Source: JBBRYK01 sp038237665
GTDB lineage: Bacteria > Actinomycetota > Thermoleophilia > Gaiellales > Gaiellaceae
Assembly: GCA_038237665.1 (NCBI GenBank)
Contig: JBBRYK010000040.1
Span: 1 to 23,193 of the forward strand
DNA length: 23,193 nucleotides
Direction of reading: 5' to 3'
Both the position numbers and the translations under genes were made by a program. Below, in pieces: positions 1 through 5,893 of this stretch (position 1 is its first letter; each line of letters begins with the position of its first letter). The notes below the pieces were generated by a model. That model ran no database searches, was not told the DNA's origin, and saw nothing but the letters and a program-made list of their open reading frames with translations.

Positions 1-143
1 GCAGAACCCGCTCCAGCGGCGCGCATTCGAGCTGCTCGAGCTCAACCCCAACCGCGCGTAGACAGAACCAAACAGGCCATCAACCCGCGATCCCGCTGCC
101 GGAGCGCAATCGCCTACCTCAGGGCCGAAAACTTCCGCCTAGG
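1..143 (+). mobile_element. 3' end of an IS1634-type insertion sequence (left edge, partial)
   Basis: The window opens inside a transposase C-terminus (stop at 59-61), followed by about 80 non-coding bases that resemble the end of the right-hand element. Two blocks match the region beyond the right transposase stop. One is a 14-base block at 101-114 (12 of 14 identical to the reverse complement of 22081-22094). The other is at 130-143, AACTTCCGCCTAGG (11 of 14 identical to the reverse complement of 22051-22064). They lie at nearly the same distance from each stop codon. I infer that the element ends near 141-143. The outer part of the element is off the window, so terminal repeats and target duplication cannot be tested. 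Confidence 0.6.
2..61 (+). CDS. Transposase C-terminus, IS1634-type (partial)
   Basis: Frame 2 gives 19 residues, QNPLQRRAFELLELNPNRA, and a TAG stop. Aligned without gaps to the last 19 residues before the stop of the transposase at 22136, 10 of 19 positions are identical, including the N-P, Q, R-A, L-L-E, P and final A positions. The two proteins stop at the same place relative to this motif. The match is short but end-aligned, and the downstream non-coding bases agree as well, so I read this as the end of a related but diverged DDE transposase. It points rightward, opposite to the copy at the right edge. The catalytic domain is outside the window. Confidence 0.55.
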   Translation, partial: QNPLQRRAFELLELNPNRA

Positions 144-173
144 CCACGCGCTCGCTGAAGGGTTAGGAGCTCG

Positions 174-626
174 CTAGGAGCTCGGCGCGAGCGCGACGAG
201 CAGGCCGCCGTCGTCGTCGTAGGCCGGGAAGAAGTCGCCTTTGACCTGCTTGGTCTGGCCGGCTCTCGTCGTCAGAACGAGCTGCTCGTCCAGGCGCCTG
301 ACACCCCATTCGAGCGCCAGGCTCGCGGGGTTCTTCGCCTCGTCGTAGCCCGAGAGCGAGAGCGCTTCCATCAAAGGCTTACCCATCAGGTCGCCCTCCC
401 GGTAGCCGGAGAGCTCGAAGATGCCGTCGCCGGCCGCCAGGATGCGGCCGCTCTGGTCGCACACGACCATCCCCGTGCCCGGCGCCGGGTAGTAGTCGTC
501 CATCAGCTCGAACAGGAACCCGAAGCCGCAGCGCCGGCACGCGACGGCCTGGGCGTCGGTGAGGCTCTCCCGCCGATCCGTGTCGATCGAGCGGTCCTTG
601 CAGTTCGGGCAGATGAAGTACGGCAC
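174..626 (-). CDS. Zinc-ribbon plus PAS-domain protein
   Basis: This is a 150-residue soluble protein with a GTG start at 626. The N-terminus carries two CxxC pairs (Cys6/Cys9 and Cys30/Cys33), a typical zinc ribbon. Residues about 45-125 read as a PAS domain: a 'GMVVCDQSGRILAAGDGIFE' opening, then a 'GYREGDLMGKPLMEAL' helix segment and a terminal strand with 'GDFFPAYDDDGG'. No kinase, GGDEF or helix-turn-helix output domain is attached, so a signalling or scaffold role is only inferred. It lies 37 bp after the corA-type gene on the same strand and may be co-transcribed. Its stop codon overlaps an 11-bp direct repeat (164-174 and 175-185), and the left IS ends about 30 bp beyond. No strong ribosome binding site is visible. 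Confidence 0.75.
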   Translation of the reverse strand: MPYFICPNCKDRSIDTDRRESLTDAQAVACRRCGFGFLFELMDDYYPAPGTGMVVCDQSGRILAAGDGIFELSGYREGDLMGKPLMEALSLSGYDEAKNPASLALEWGVRRLDEQLVLTTRAGQTKQVKGDFFPAYDDDGGLLVALAPSS

Positions 627-663
627 TCGAGCGATGCTAGCGAGGGGTCGGCGCGCTGCAGCG

Positions 664-1578
664 CTAGAGCCACTTCTTCCGCCTGTAGAGGATGAGCTGC
701 CCGATCGTGGTGGCGAGGATCAGCCCCCAGGACCAGAAGTAGTAGCCCCACCGCCACTGCAGCTCGGCCATGTGGCGGAAGTTCTGTCCGTAGACCCCGA
801 CGATGAAGGTGGGGACGAGGAGCAGCGTGGCGACCACGGTCAGCCGCTTCATCACCTCGTTCTGGTCGTTTGCGATCTTGGCCTGGTGGTAGTCCCGCAC
901 TCCCTGGAGGAGATCCCGTGAGAACTCGAGGCCTTCGGTCGCGCGCTGGAACTTGTCGTAGCCCGCGCCGAACTGGAGCTCGACCTCGTGCGGGAAGACC
1001 TCCTCCCGGCCCTCGAGCTCGATCCGGTTGTCGACGATGCCCCGAACGGCGTCCCGCATCGGGGAGAGTGTCCGCCGGATGTGAAGCATGTCGTGGCGGA
1101 GGTCCGAGATGCGCTCGCGGACCTTCTCGGCGGGCCAGTCGTCGACATGATCCTCGAGCTCTTCGATCTCGTCGTTCAGGACGTCGATCAGATCGAGGTA
1201 GCGCTCGGCGATGTCGTCGACTATGTGGTAGACGACCATCCCCGGCGGCTCGTGCGCGCGGCAGGCCTCGCGGGCCGGCGCCGGGTCGTAGGGCGTGCCG
1301 TTCGGCGGCGTCTTGCGAACCGTCAGCACGCGGTCCTTCGTGAGGATCACATCGACCTCTTGGTAGAAGATTCGGTCCTCGTCCGGAACCGGGACCGTGA
1401 CGAGGAAGATGCCGAAGATGTAGTCGCCGTGACCGACCAGCGTCGGCCGGGGCTCGTCGTCGTGTTGCGGCGGCGCAAGGAGCCGCTCGACCGCGCGTGG
1501 ATGCAGGTCGAGGCCCGTTTCCCGAAGCGCCTGCTCGTCGGGATCGAGGAGGTCGGTCCAGGCGTGCACACCCGACAT
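664..1578 (-). CDS. corA: CorA-family divalent cation transporter with a GQN signature
   Basis: This 304-residue protein has the CorA layout. A soluble N-terminal alpha/beta domain runs to about residue 130 ('DYIFGIFLVTVP', 'DVILTKDRVLTVRK'). A long charged helical stalk follows (about 130-240), then two C-terminal membrane segments ('LTVVATLLLVPTFIVGVYG' and 'YYFWSWGLILATTIGQLILY') and a basic tail. The family loop after the first membrane helix is usually Y-G-M-N-F; here it is Y-G-Q-N-F at residues 263-267. CorA proteins form pentameric Mg2+/Co2+ channels, and the GMN loop is the outer selectivity site, so the cation carried here is uncertain. ATG start; no clear Shine-Dalgarno. It lies 111 bp downstream of trxB, separated from it by a hairpin. 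Confidence 0.88.
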   Translation of the reverse strand: MSGVHAWTDLLDPDEQALRETGLDLHPRAVERLLAPPQHDDEPRPTLVGHGDYIFGIFLVTVPVPDEDRIFYQEVDVILTKDRVLTVRKTPPNGTPYDPAPAREACRAHEPPGMVVYHIVDDIAERYLDLIDVLNDEIEELEDHVDDWPAEKVRERISDLRHDMLHIRRTLSPMRDAVRGIVDNRIELEGREEVFPHEVELQFGAGYDKFQRATEGLEFSRDLLQGVRDYHQAKIANDQNEVMKRLTVVATLLLVPTFIVGVYGQNFRHMAELQWRWGYYFWSWGLILATTIGQLILYRRKKWL

Positions 1579-1617
1579 CGGGGTGACAGTAACGTCGGCA
1601 CCGGCTGGAGTAGCTCA

Positions 1618-1643
1618 CTCGGGGAACCTCCCGGTTCCCCGAG
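1618..1643 (-). terminator. Perfect 11-bp hairpin between trxB and corA
   Basis: CTCGGGGAACC at 1618-1628 and GGTTCCCCGAG at 1633-1643 are exact inverted repeats around a 4-base loop. It sits 46 bases beyond the trxB stop in the direction of transcription and about 40 bases before the corA start. No U-tract follows, which is common for high-GC actinobacterial stem-loops. It probably terminates or attenuates read-through from trxB; it could instead protect an mRNA 3' end. Confidence 0.55.
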
Positions 1644-1689
1644 CCCTCCACTGGTCCGCTAGCGCGGACAGGCCGCCGCGCGGCCGGAG

Positions 1690-2682
1690 CTAGACCTTTT
1701 GGGGCTCGGCCTCGGGCCGCGGTGCCGTCAGCGCGTCAAACGGGTGCCCACGCTCGGCGGTGATGAACCGCTCGGCGTCCAGGGCGGCCATACAACCCGA
1801 GCCGGCGGCAGTGACGGCCTGGCGGTAGACGTGATCCTGGACGTCGCCGGCTGCAAACACGCCCGGGATGTTGGTTTCCGTCGACCTCGGGTTGGTGACG
1901 AGGTAGCCCGCCGGGTCGTGGTCGAGCTGGTCGAGGAAGAGCTTCGTATTCGGGTCGTGGCCGATGGCCACGAAGACCCCGTCCGTCTCGAGCTCCGTCG
2001 TCTCGTCCGTGCGGAGGTCGCGCAGCCGGACGCCTGTGACGCGCATCGCATCGCCGAGCACCTCTTCGACGACCGCATTGGTGACGAAGTCGATCTTGTC
2101 GTTCGCGCGCGCCCGGTCGACCATGATCGGCGACGCGCGGAAGTCGTCCCGGCGGTGGACGACGGTGACCTTGGACGCGAACTTGGCGAGGAACGTTGCC
2201 TCCTCCATCGCCGAATCGCCGCCCCCGACGACGACGACGCGCTTCTCGCGGAAGAACGCCGCGTCGCACACGGCGCAGTAGGAGACGCCGTGGCCCTGAA
2301 ACTGCTGCTCGGAAGGCAGTCCGAGCTGCCGCGCGTTCGCCCCGGTCGCCACGATCACCGCTTCGGCGAGGTACTCCTTGTCGTCGACGTAGACGCGGAA
2401 CGGACGTTCCGAGAAGTCGACGCGGGTGACGTCGTCGGTGATGAACTGGGCGCCGAAGCGCTCCGCCTGGGCGCGGAAGTCGCGCATCATCTCGGGGCCG
2501 AGTACCCCCTCGGCGTAACCCGGATAGTTCTCGACGTCGCTCGTGATCATCAGCTGTCCGCCCCAGGCGAAGCCCTCGATGACGAGCGGCTCGAGGTTCG
2601 CGCGGGCGCTGTAGAGCGCAGCCGTGTAGCCGGCAGGGCCGCCGCCGATGATGATCACCTCATGCACGTTCGTATCGTTCAC
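1690..2682 (-). CDS. trxB: Thioredoxin-disulfide reductase
   Basis: A 330-residue FAD/NADPH flavoenzyme that passes electrons from NADPH to thioredoxin in the cytoplasm. Visible motifs are the N-terminal FAD loop GGGPAG (13-18), the redox pair CAVC (136-139), the NADPH Rossmann loop GGGDSA (153-158), the 2'-phosphate region 'VHRRDDFRAS' (175-184) and the C-terminal FAD motif 'VFAAGDVQD'. The frame stays open to 2871. I choose the GTG at 2682 because GGAGGA lies 5 bases upstream and the protein then begins right at the FAD-binding strand, as in other TrxB proteins. A SigR-like promoter at 2732-2758 also falls inside the longer reading. No trxA is adjacent. Length and residues indicate an active enzyme. 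Confidence 0.96.
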   Translation of the reverse strand: MNDTNVHEVIIIGGGPAGYTAALYSARANLEPLVIEGFAWGGQLMITSDVENYPGYAEGVLGPEMMRDFRAQAERFGAQFITDDVTRVDFSERPFRVYVDDKEYLAEAVIVATGANARQLGLPSEQQFQGHGVSYCAVCDAAFFREKRVVVVGGGDSAMEEATFLAKFASKVTVVHRRDDFRASPIMVDRARANDKIDFVTNAVVEEVLGDAMRVTGVRLRDLRTDETTELETDGVFVAIGHDPNTKLFLDQLDHDPAGYLVTNPRSTETNIPGVFAAGDVQDHVYRQAVTAAGSGCMAALDAERFITAERGHPFDALTAPRPEAEPQKV

Positions 2683-2701
2683 GTCGTCCTCCGAAAGGTT
2701 C

Positions 2702-2719
2702 GGCCCCGGCTCCGGGGCC
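2702..2719 (-). promoter_or_regulatory. GC-rich hairpin in the trxB leader
   Basis: GGCCCCGG at 2702-2709 and CCGGGGCC at 2712-2719 form a near-perfect hairpin about 20 bases upstream of the trxB GTG, just before the GGAGGA ribosome binding site. If transcription starts near 2725, nearly all of the short leader would be this stem. It may modulate translation or RNA stability. The function is inferred. Confidence 0.35.
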
Positions 2720-2731
2720 TTTACGGTATTC

Positions 2732-2758
2732 AACGAACCGGATGGTTCCAGACTTCCC
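2732..2758 (-). promoter_or_regulatory. SigR-like promoter of trxB
   Basis: Reading the minus strand, GGGAAG (complement of 2753-2758) is followed after exactly 18 bases by GTT (complement of 2732-2734). The Streptomyces SigR (Mycobacterium SigH) disulfide-stress consensus is GGGAAT-N18-GTT, and trxB is a classic member of that regulon. The predicted start near 2725 leaves a leader of about 40 bases. The match is 8 of 9 informative bases with the right spacing, upstream of the expected gene; which sigma factor acts is an inference. Confidence 0.45.
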
Positions 2759-2761
2759 GCT

Positions 2762-2806
2762 GACGGCGTTCTGACACGTTTCTCCACTCCCGGAACGTGT
2801 GCCGTC
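2762..2806. repeat. Two-part inverted repeat in the trxB/baeRF divergent region
   Basis: GACGGC (2762-2767) and ACACGTT (2774-2780) are mirrored by AACGTGT (2794-2800) and GCCGTC (2801-2806). The arms total 13 bp, with 6 extra bases in the left arm and a 13-base centre. It lies directly behind the proposed trxB -35 element and about 85 bases before the divergent gene. It could be an operator or form a hairpin in a rightward transcript. No regulator can be named. Confidence 0.4.
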
Positions 2807-2891
2807 CCAACCGTGAGAATACGCCTGCCGTTAGCGTTTACCGAAAGTCGAACCCGATGAATCCCATCCACCTTCGAAAGGGACCAACCTC

Positions 2892-4034
2892 ATGGCGGTG
2901 ACGGTCAGCTGGGAAGCGCTCCGCAACCTCGCCGAGTTCCGGGCGGAGAAGGGCTGCGCGATCAGCCTCTATCTCGACCTGGATCCGAGCGATTCGCCGA
3001 CTGCGGGCGACGCGGACACACGACTGAACTCGCTGCTCGACGGGGCGGCCAAGTCCGACGGGGCCAGTCGTAGCGAGTTGACCCACGACCAGCGCGTCAC
3101 GCTCCGCACCGACTTCGATCGCATTCGCCGCTACTTCGACGAGGAGTTCAACCGGGACGGGGCGCACGGGGTCGCGGTTTTCTGCGCCGGTCTCGACAAC
3201 GTGTGGCGGCCGTTGCCCTTGACGGAATCGGTGGCGGACGACGTGCGCGTGAATCGCGAGTTCTTCCTCACCCCGCTCGTCCCGCTCGTCGGGCGCGGCG
3301 AGGGTGCGCTCGTCGCGGTCGTCGGCCGCGAGCGGGGGGACCTCTACCTCCTGCGCGCGGGCCGGCTCGAGGAGATTGCGGATCGCTCCGAGCATCAGCC
3401 GCGACGGCACGACCAGGGCGGCTGGTCACAGGCTCGGATGCAGCGCCACATCGACACCCTCGCGGAGGAGCACCTGCGTCGGGTTGCCGACGAGCTCGAC
3501 CAGCAGCTTCGACGGCTCGGTCACCCGCGCGTCGTCGTCGTCTGCAACGAGGAGACCCGATCCGAGTTCACGGGCCTGCTCTCGAGCGAGGCCCGTCAGG
3601 CCCTGATCGGCTGGGCCAATGCGGAGGCGCACGCAACCGCGCCGGACCTGCTCCCGCTGGTTTCGCCCTTGCTCGAGAAGTGGCGCGCCGAGCAGGAGAC
3701 CGCGCTGATCGAGCGGTGGCGCGAGGAGGCCGGCCGGAACGGCCGCGCTGCTTCCGGGTGGCAGTCGACGCTGGAGGCTGCGTCAGACGGTCGCATCGAG
3801 CTACTCCTGTTCCAGGAAGGTGCCGACCGCCAGGCCTGGCGGTGCCCTGCGTGCGGGCGGCTTGCCGCCTCGGACACCAAGTGCCCTCTCGACGGGACGG
3901 CGATGGAGCTCTGCGACGACGGGCTCGACCTCGCCGTCCACCAGGCGCTCGCCCACGGAGGCACCGTGTTGGCGGCGACCCATACCCACGACCTCGAGCC
4001 CGTGGAGGGAATCGGCGCGCTGCTTCGCTATTAG
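2892..4034 (+). CDS. Vms1/Ankzf1-like (baeRF family) peptidyl-tRNA hydrolase homologue
   Basis: This 380-residue soluble protein resembles the bacterial relatives of archaeal/eukaryotic release factor 1 (baeRF), which NCBI names Vms1/Ankzf1-type peptidyl-tRNA hydrolases. The N-terminal alpha/beta region starts with 'AISLYLDLDPS'. The middle domain has 'GALVAVVGRERGDLYLLRAG', then Gly176-Gly177-Trp-Ser-Gln180 followed by 'ARMQRHID', the place of the GGQ-like catalytic loop in eRF1/Vms1. A C-terminal treble-Cys ribbon (Cys318, Cys321, Cys331, with Cys341 a possible fourth ligand) follows. By homology it may release nascent chains from stalled ribosomes; that role in bacteria is inferred. ATG start with AAAGGGA about 7-10 bases upstream. 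It is divergent from trxB and ends 3 bp from the convergent rmuC. Confidence 0.78.
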   Translation: MAVTVSWEALRNLAEFRAEKGCAISLYLDLDPSDSPTAGDADTRLNSLLDGAAKSDGASRSELTHDQRVTLRTDFDRIRRYFDEEFNRDGAHGVAVFCAGLDNVWRPLPLTESVADDVRVNREFFLTPLVPLVGRGEGALVAVVGRERGDLYLLRAGRLEEIADRSEHQPRRHDQGGWSQARMQRHIDTLAEEHLRRVADELDQQLRRLGHPRVVVVCNEETRSEFTGLLSSEARQALIGWANAEAHATAPDLLPLVSPLLEKWRAEQETALIERWREEAGRNGRAASGWQSTLEAASDGRIELLLFQEGADRQAWRCPACGRLAASDTKCPLDGTAMELCDDGLDLAVHQALAHGGTVLAATHTHDLEPVEGIGALLRY

Positions 4035-4037
4035 GAT

Positions 4038-5291
4038 CTAGGCCGCGTCGGCGGCCGCTGGAAGCCGTTCGGGCTGGGGCTCCTCGAGTGCGAGCAGCTC
4101 GGGCGCCTGCAGTGCACGCACGCTGTGCTCGACCGGCTCGAGGACCGGGAGGTCCCCCGTCGCCGCGCCGTGCTCCTTGAACCTGCGCGCGCTCGGTAGC
4201 ACGCTCCGCTCGAGCGAGCCGACCGCGTCGTTGTATGCCTGCACTGCGCTTTCGAGCCCACGCCGAACCTTCCCGAAGTTGTTCGTGAGCGTCGCGAGCC
4301 GTGAATAGAGCTCCTGGCCGAGGGCGCTGATCGTTCGCGCGTTCTCGGCCACGGTCTCCTGCCGCCAGCCGTACGCGACGGCCCGCAGCAGCGCGATCAA
4401 CGTCGTCGGCGTCGCCAGGATCACCTGCTGATTCACGCCCTCCTCGATCAGGCTCGGATCAGCCTCGAGCGCGGCGCTGAAGAACGTCTCGCCGGGGATG
4501 AAGAGCACGACGAACTCCGGGGTCGGTTCGAGTTGTGACCAGTAGCTCTTCGCGCTCAGCTTCGCAATGTGGTCACGGATCTGGCGCGCGTGATCGTGCA
4601 GCCTGGCCTTGCGCGTCTCGTCGTCCTTGGCCTCGAGCGCTTCGAGGTACGCCTGGAGCGGCGCCTTGGCATCGACGACGACGTTCTTCCCCCCGGGGAG
4701 CTTGACGACGAGGTCGGGCCGCAGGGTGCGCCCATCGGCGGTATGCGTGACCTGCTCCTGAAAGTCGCAGTACGCGAGCATTCCGGCCATCTCGACCACT
4801 CGCCGAAGCTGGATCTCCCCCCAGCGGCCGCGCACGACAGGAGACCGGAGGGCGGTGACCAGATTCCCCGTTTCCTGCTGGAGCTGCCGCTGACCAAGGG
4901 CGAGGTTGTGGACGAGCGCCTTCAGCTCGCCGTAGGCGCCGGTGCGGGCGTTCTCGATTTCCTGCACCCGCTTCTCGAACTTCGAGAGGGTTTCCTTGAT
5001 CGGGCTCACGAGCGCTTCGATCGCCTGCTGGCGCTGGGTGAGATCTGCGCTCGCGGTGCCTTGTACCCCCTCGAGCTGCTGTTTGGCCAGCTGCAGGAAC
5101 GCGGTGTTGTTCCGGTGGAGCGCTTCGGCGCACATTGCGTTGAACGCGTCCGAGAGCTGGGTTCGGGCCTCGCCGGCAGCGCGGAGACGCTCTTCCAGCG
5201 CGTCGCGGTCGGCCTGGCCGCCCAGGCGGAAGAACGCCCACGAGATTCCGGCCCCGAGGAGGAGTCCGACGAAGAGCAGCACGATCGCCAT
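4038..5291 (-). CDS. rmuC: DNA recombination protein RmuC
   Basis: A 417-residue protein with one N-terminal membrane anchor (residues 2-20), a long coiled coil (about 25-145) and the RmuC nuclease-like domain. That domain shows RGRWGE (154-159), 'RPDLVVKLPGGKNVVVDAKA' (191-210) and later 'EFVVLFIPGETFF' and 'ILATPTTLIALLRAVAYGW'. RmuC limits DNA inversion at short inverted repeats in E. coli and its fold is related to restriction-type nucleases. The frame continues to a TTG at 5354. I prefer the ATG at 5291 because it starts directly at the membrane anchor, though neither start has a good ribosome binding site. It converges on the baeRF gene with only 3 bp between stops and no terminator hairpin. 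The C-terminal 60 residues are Ala/Glu/Leu-rich and less conserved. Confidence 0.93.
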   Translation of the reverse strand: MAIVLLFVGLLLGAGISWAFFRLGGQADRDALEERLRAAGEARTQLSDAFNAMCAEALHRNNTAFLQLAKQQLEGVQGTASADLTQRQQAIEALVSPIKETLSKFEKRVQEIENARTGAYGELKALVHNLALGQRQLQQETGNLVTALRSPVVRGRWGEIQLRRVVEMAGMLAYCDFQEQVTHTADGRTLRPDLVVKLPGGKNVVVDAKAPLQAYLEALEAKDDETRKARLHDHARQIRDHIAKLSAKSYWSQLEPTPEFVVLFIPGETFFSAALEADPSLIEEGVNQQVILATPTTLIALLRAVAYGWRQETVAENARTISALGQELYSRLATLTNNFGKVRRGLESAVQAYNDAVGSLERSVLPSARRFKEHGAATGDLPVLEPVEHSVRALQAPELLALEEPQPERLPAAADAA

Positions 5292-5375
5292 AGGACCGCG
5301 GAACGCTAGAGGCGGCGTCGGACGGAGGCGGTCTGCGCCGCCTCCGTCGGTCAAGTGGGGTTTACGTCGGGCGCG

Positions 5376-5657
5376 TCAGGCGGCTCCGCCTGAGCCTCCG
5401 CCACCGCTCGAGCCGGTAGTGCCAGCCCCGCCTTCCGTCGTCGCGGTCGAGCCCTCGCTCGACCCCGCCGGCGGAGTGGTCGCTGCCGGCGGGGTCGCCG
5501 GAGCAGCGGGCGGGGAGGAAGGCGTCGCTCCCCCGGCAGCGGGCTCGTCGTCCCGATCGATCATGCCCCGGCCGCGGTCGACCGCACGTTCGGCGACCTC
5601 AGCCGTCTCGCTCGCAAGCTGCTTCCCGCGACCGAGGAGTTTGTCTAGGAATCCCAT
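5376..5657 (-). CDS. Small low-complexity protein
   Basis: I do not recognise this 93-residue protein. The ATG at 5657 has AGAGGAG 9 bases upstream, which fixes the start over a longer open frame. The first 40 residues ('MGFLDKLLGRGKQLASETAE') look like an amphipathic helix with alternating charge and an acidic patch. The rest is almost entirely Pro, Ala, Thr, Ser and Gly and ends in a Gly-rich tail, so it is probably disordered. There is no signal peptide, membrane segment or cysteine. It lies 84 bp upstream of rmuC on the same strand and could share its transcript. Composition suggests a coding frame but does not give a function. Confidence 0.6.
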   Translation of the reverse strand: MGFLDKLLGRGKQLASETAEVAERAVDRGRGMIDRDDEPAAGGATPSSPPAAPATPPAATTPPAGSSEGSTATTEGGAGTTGSSGGGGSGGAA

Positions 5658-5723
5658 TCGGCCCAACTCCTCTCTCGTTGTCAACCAGAGGAGCGAGTAT
5701 CCCGAAACAGGCCGTAAAATGCC

Positions 5724-5808
5724 AGATCCGGCTGGCCCGAAGGCCACCCGGATCTGACGGGATCACCCTATGGCGCCTGCTGAAAGGCGGTCAAGAAGGT
5801 GCTGATCC
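5724..5808 (+). ncRNA. Candidate structured leader upstream of the DinG-type gene
   Basis: The 236-bp gap between two divergent genes holds two adjacent predicted hairpins. The first (5724-5755) is fully symmetric: AGATCCGG pairs with CCGGATCT, then after a 2x2 internal loop GGCC pairs with GGCC around a CGAA tetraloop. The second pairs GGATCA (5760-5765) with TGATCC (5803-5808) and encloses CGCCT/AGGCG (5774-5778 and 5785-5789). It ends about 85 bases before the DinG GTG. I checked by eye against GEMM-I, ydaO, TPP, FMN, cobalamin, fluoride and SAM-IV consensus cores and saw no match. It may be a cis-regulatory RNA for the rightward gene or a cruciform DNA element; orientation is not proven. 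Confidence 0.3.
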
Positions 5809-5893
5809 GGAAGTTCGCTCGTTGCGGTTTTTTCCTGCACGAACGAACGCGTGTTCGACAACGGCCGCCGGGCAGCCTACGCTCTCACGGCCC

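Noticed and set aside
1690..2871. Longer trxB reading from 2871
   Set aside because: The extra 63 residues precede the FAD-binding strand, cover a promoter-like region and an inverted repeat, and are unlike TrxB. The GTG at 2682 has a strong ribosome binding site.
2838..3410. 190-codon minus-strand frame opposite the baeRF gene
   Set aside because: It lacks a ribosome binding site and motifs, and overlaps the well-supported plus-strand gene and the divergent promoter region.
5724..5808. Known riboswitch (c-di-GMP, c-di-AMP, TPP, FMN, cobalamin, SAM)
   Set aside because: None of the conserved core strings of these classes could be found by eye; only generic stems are seen.
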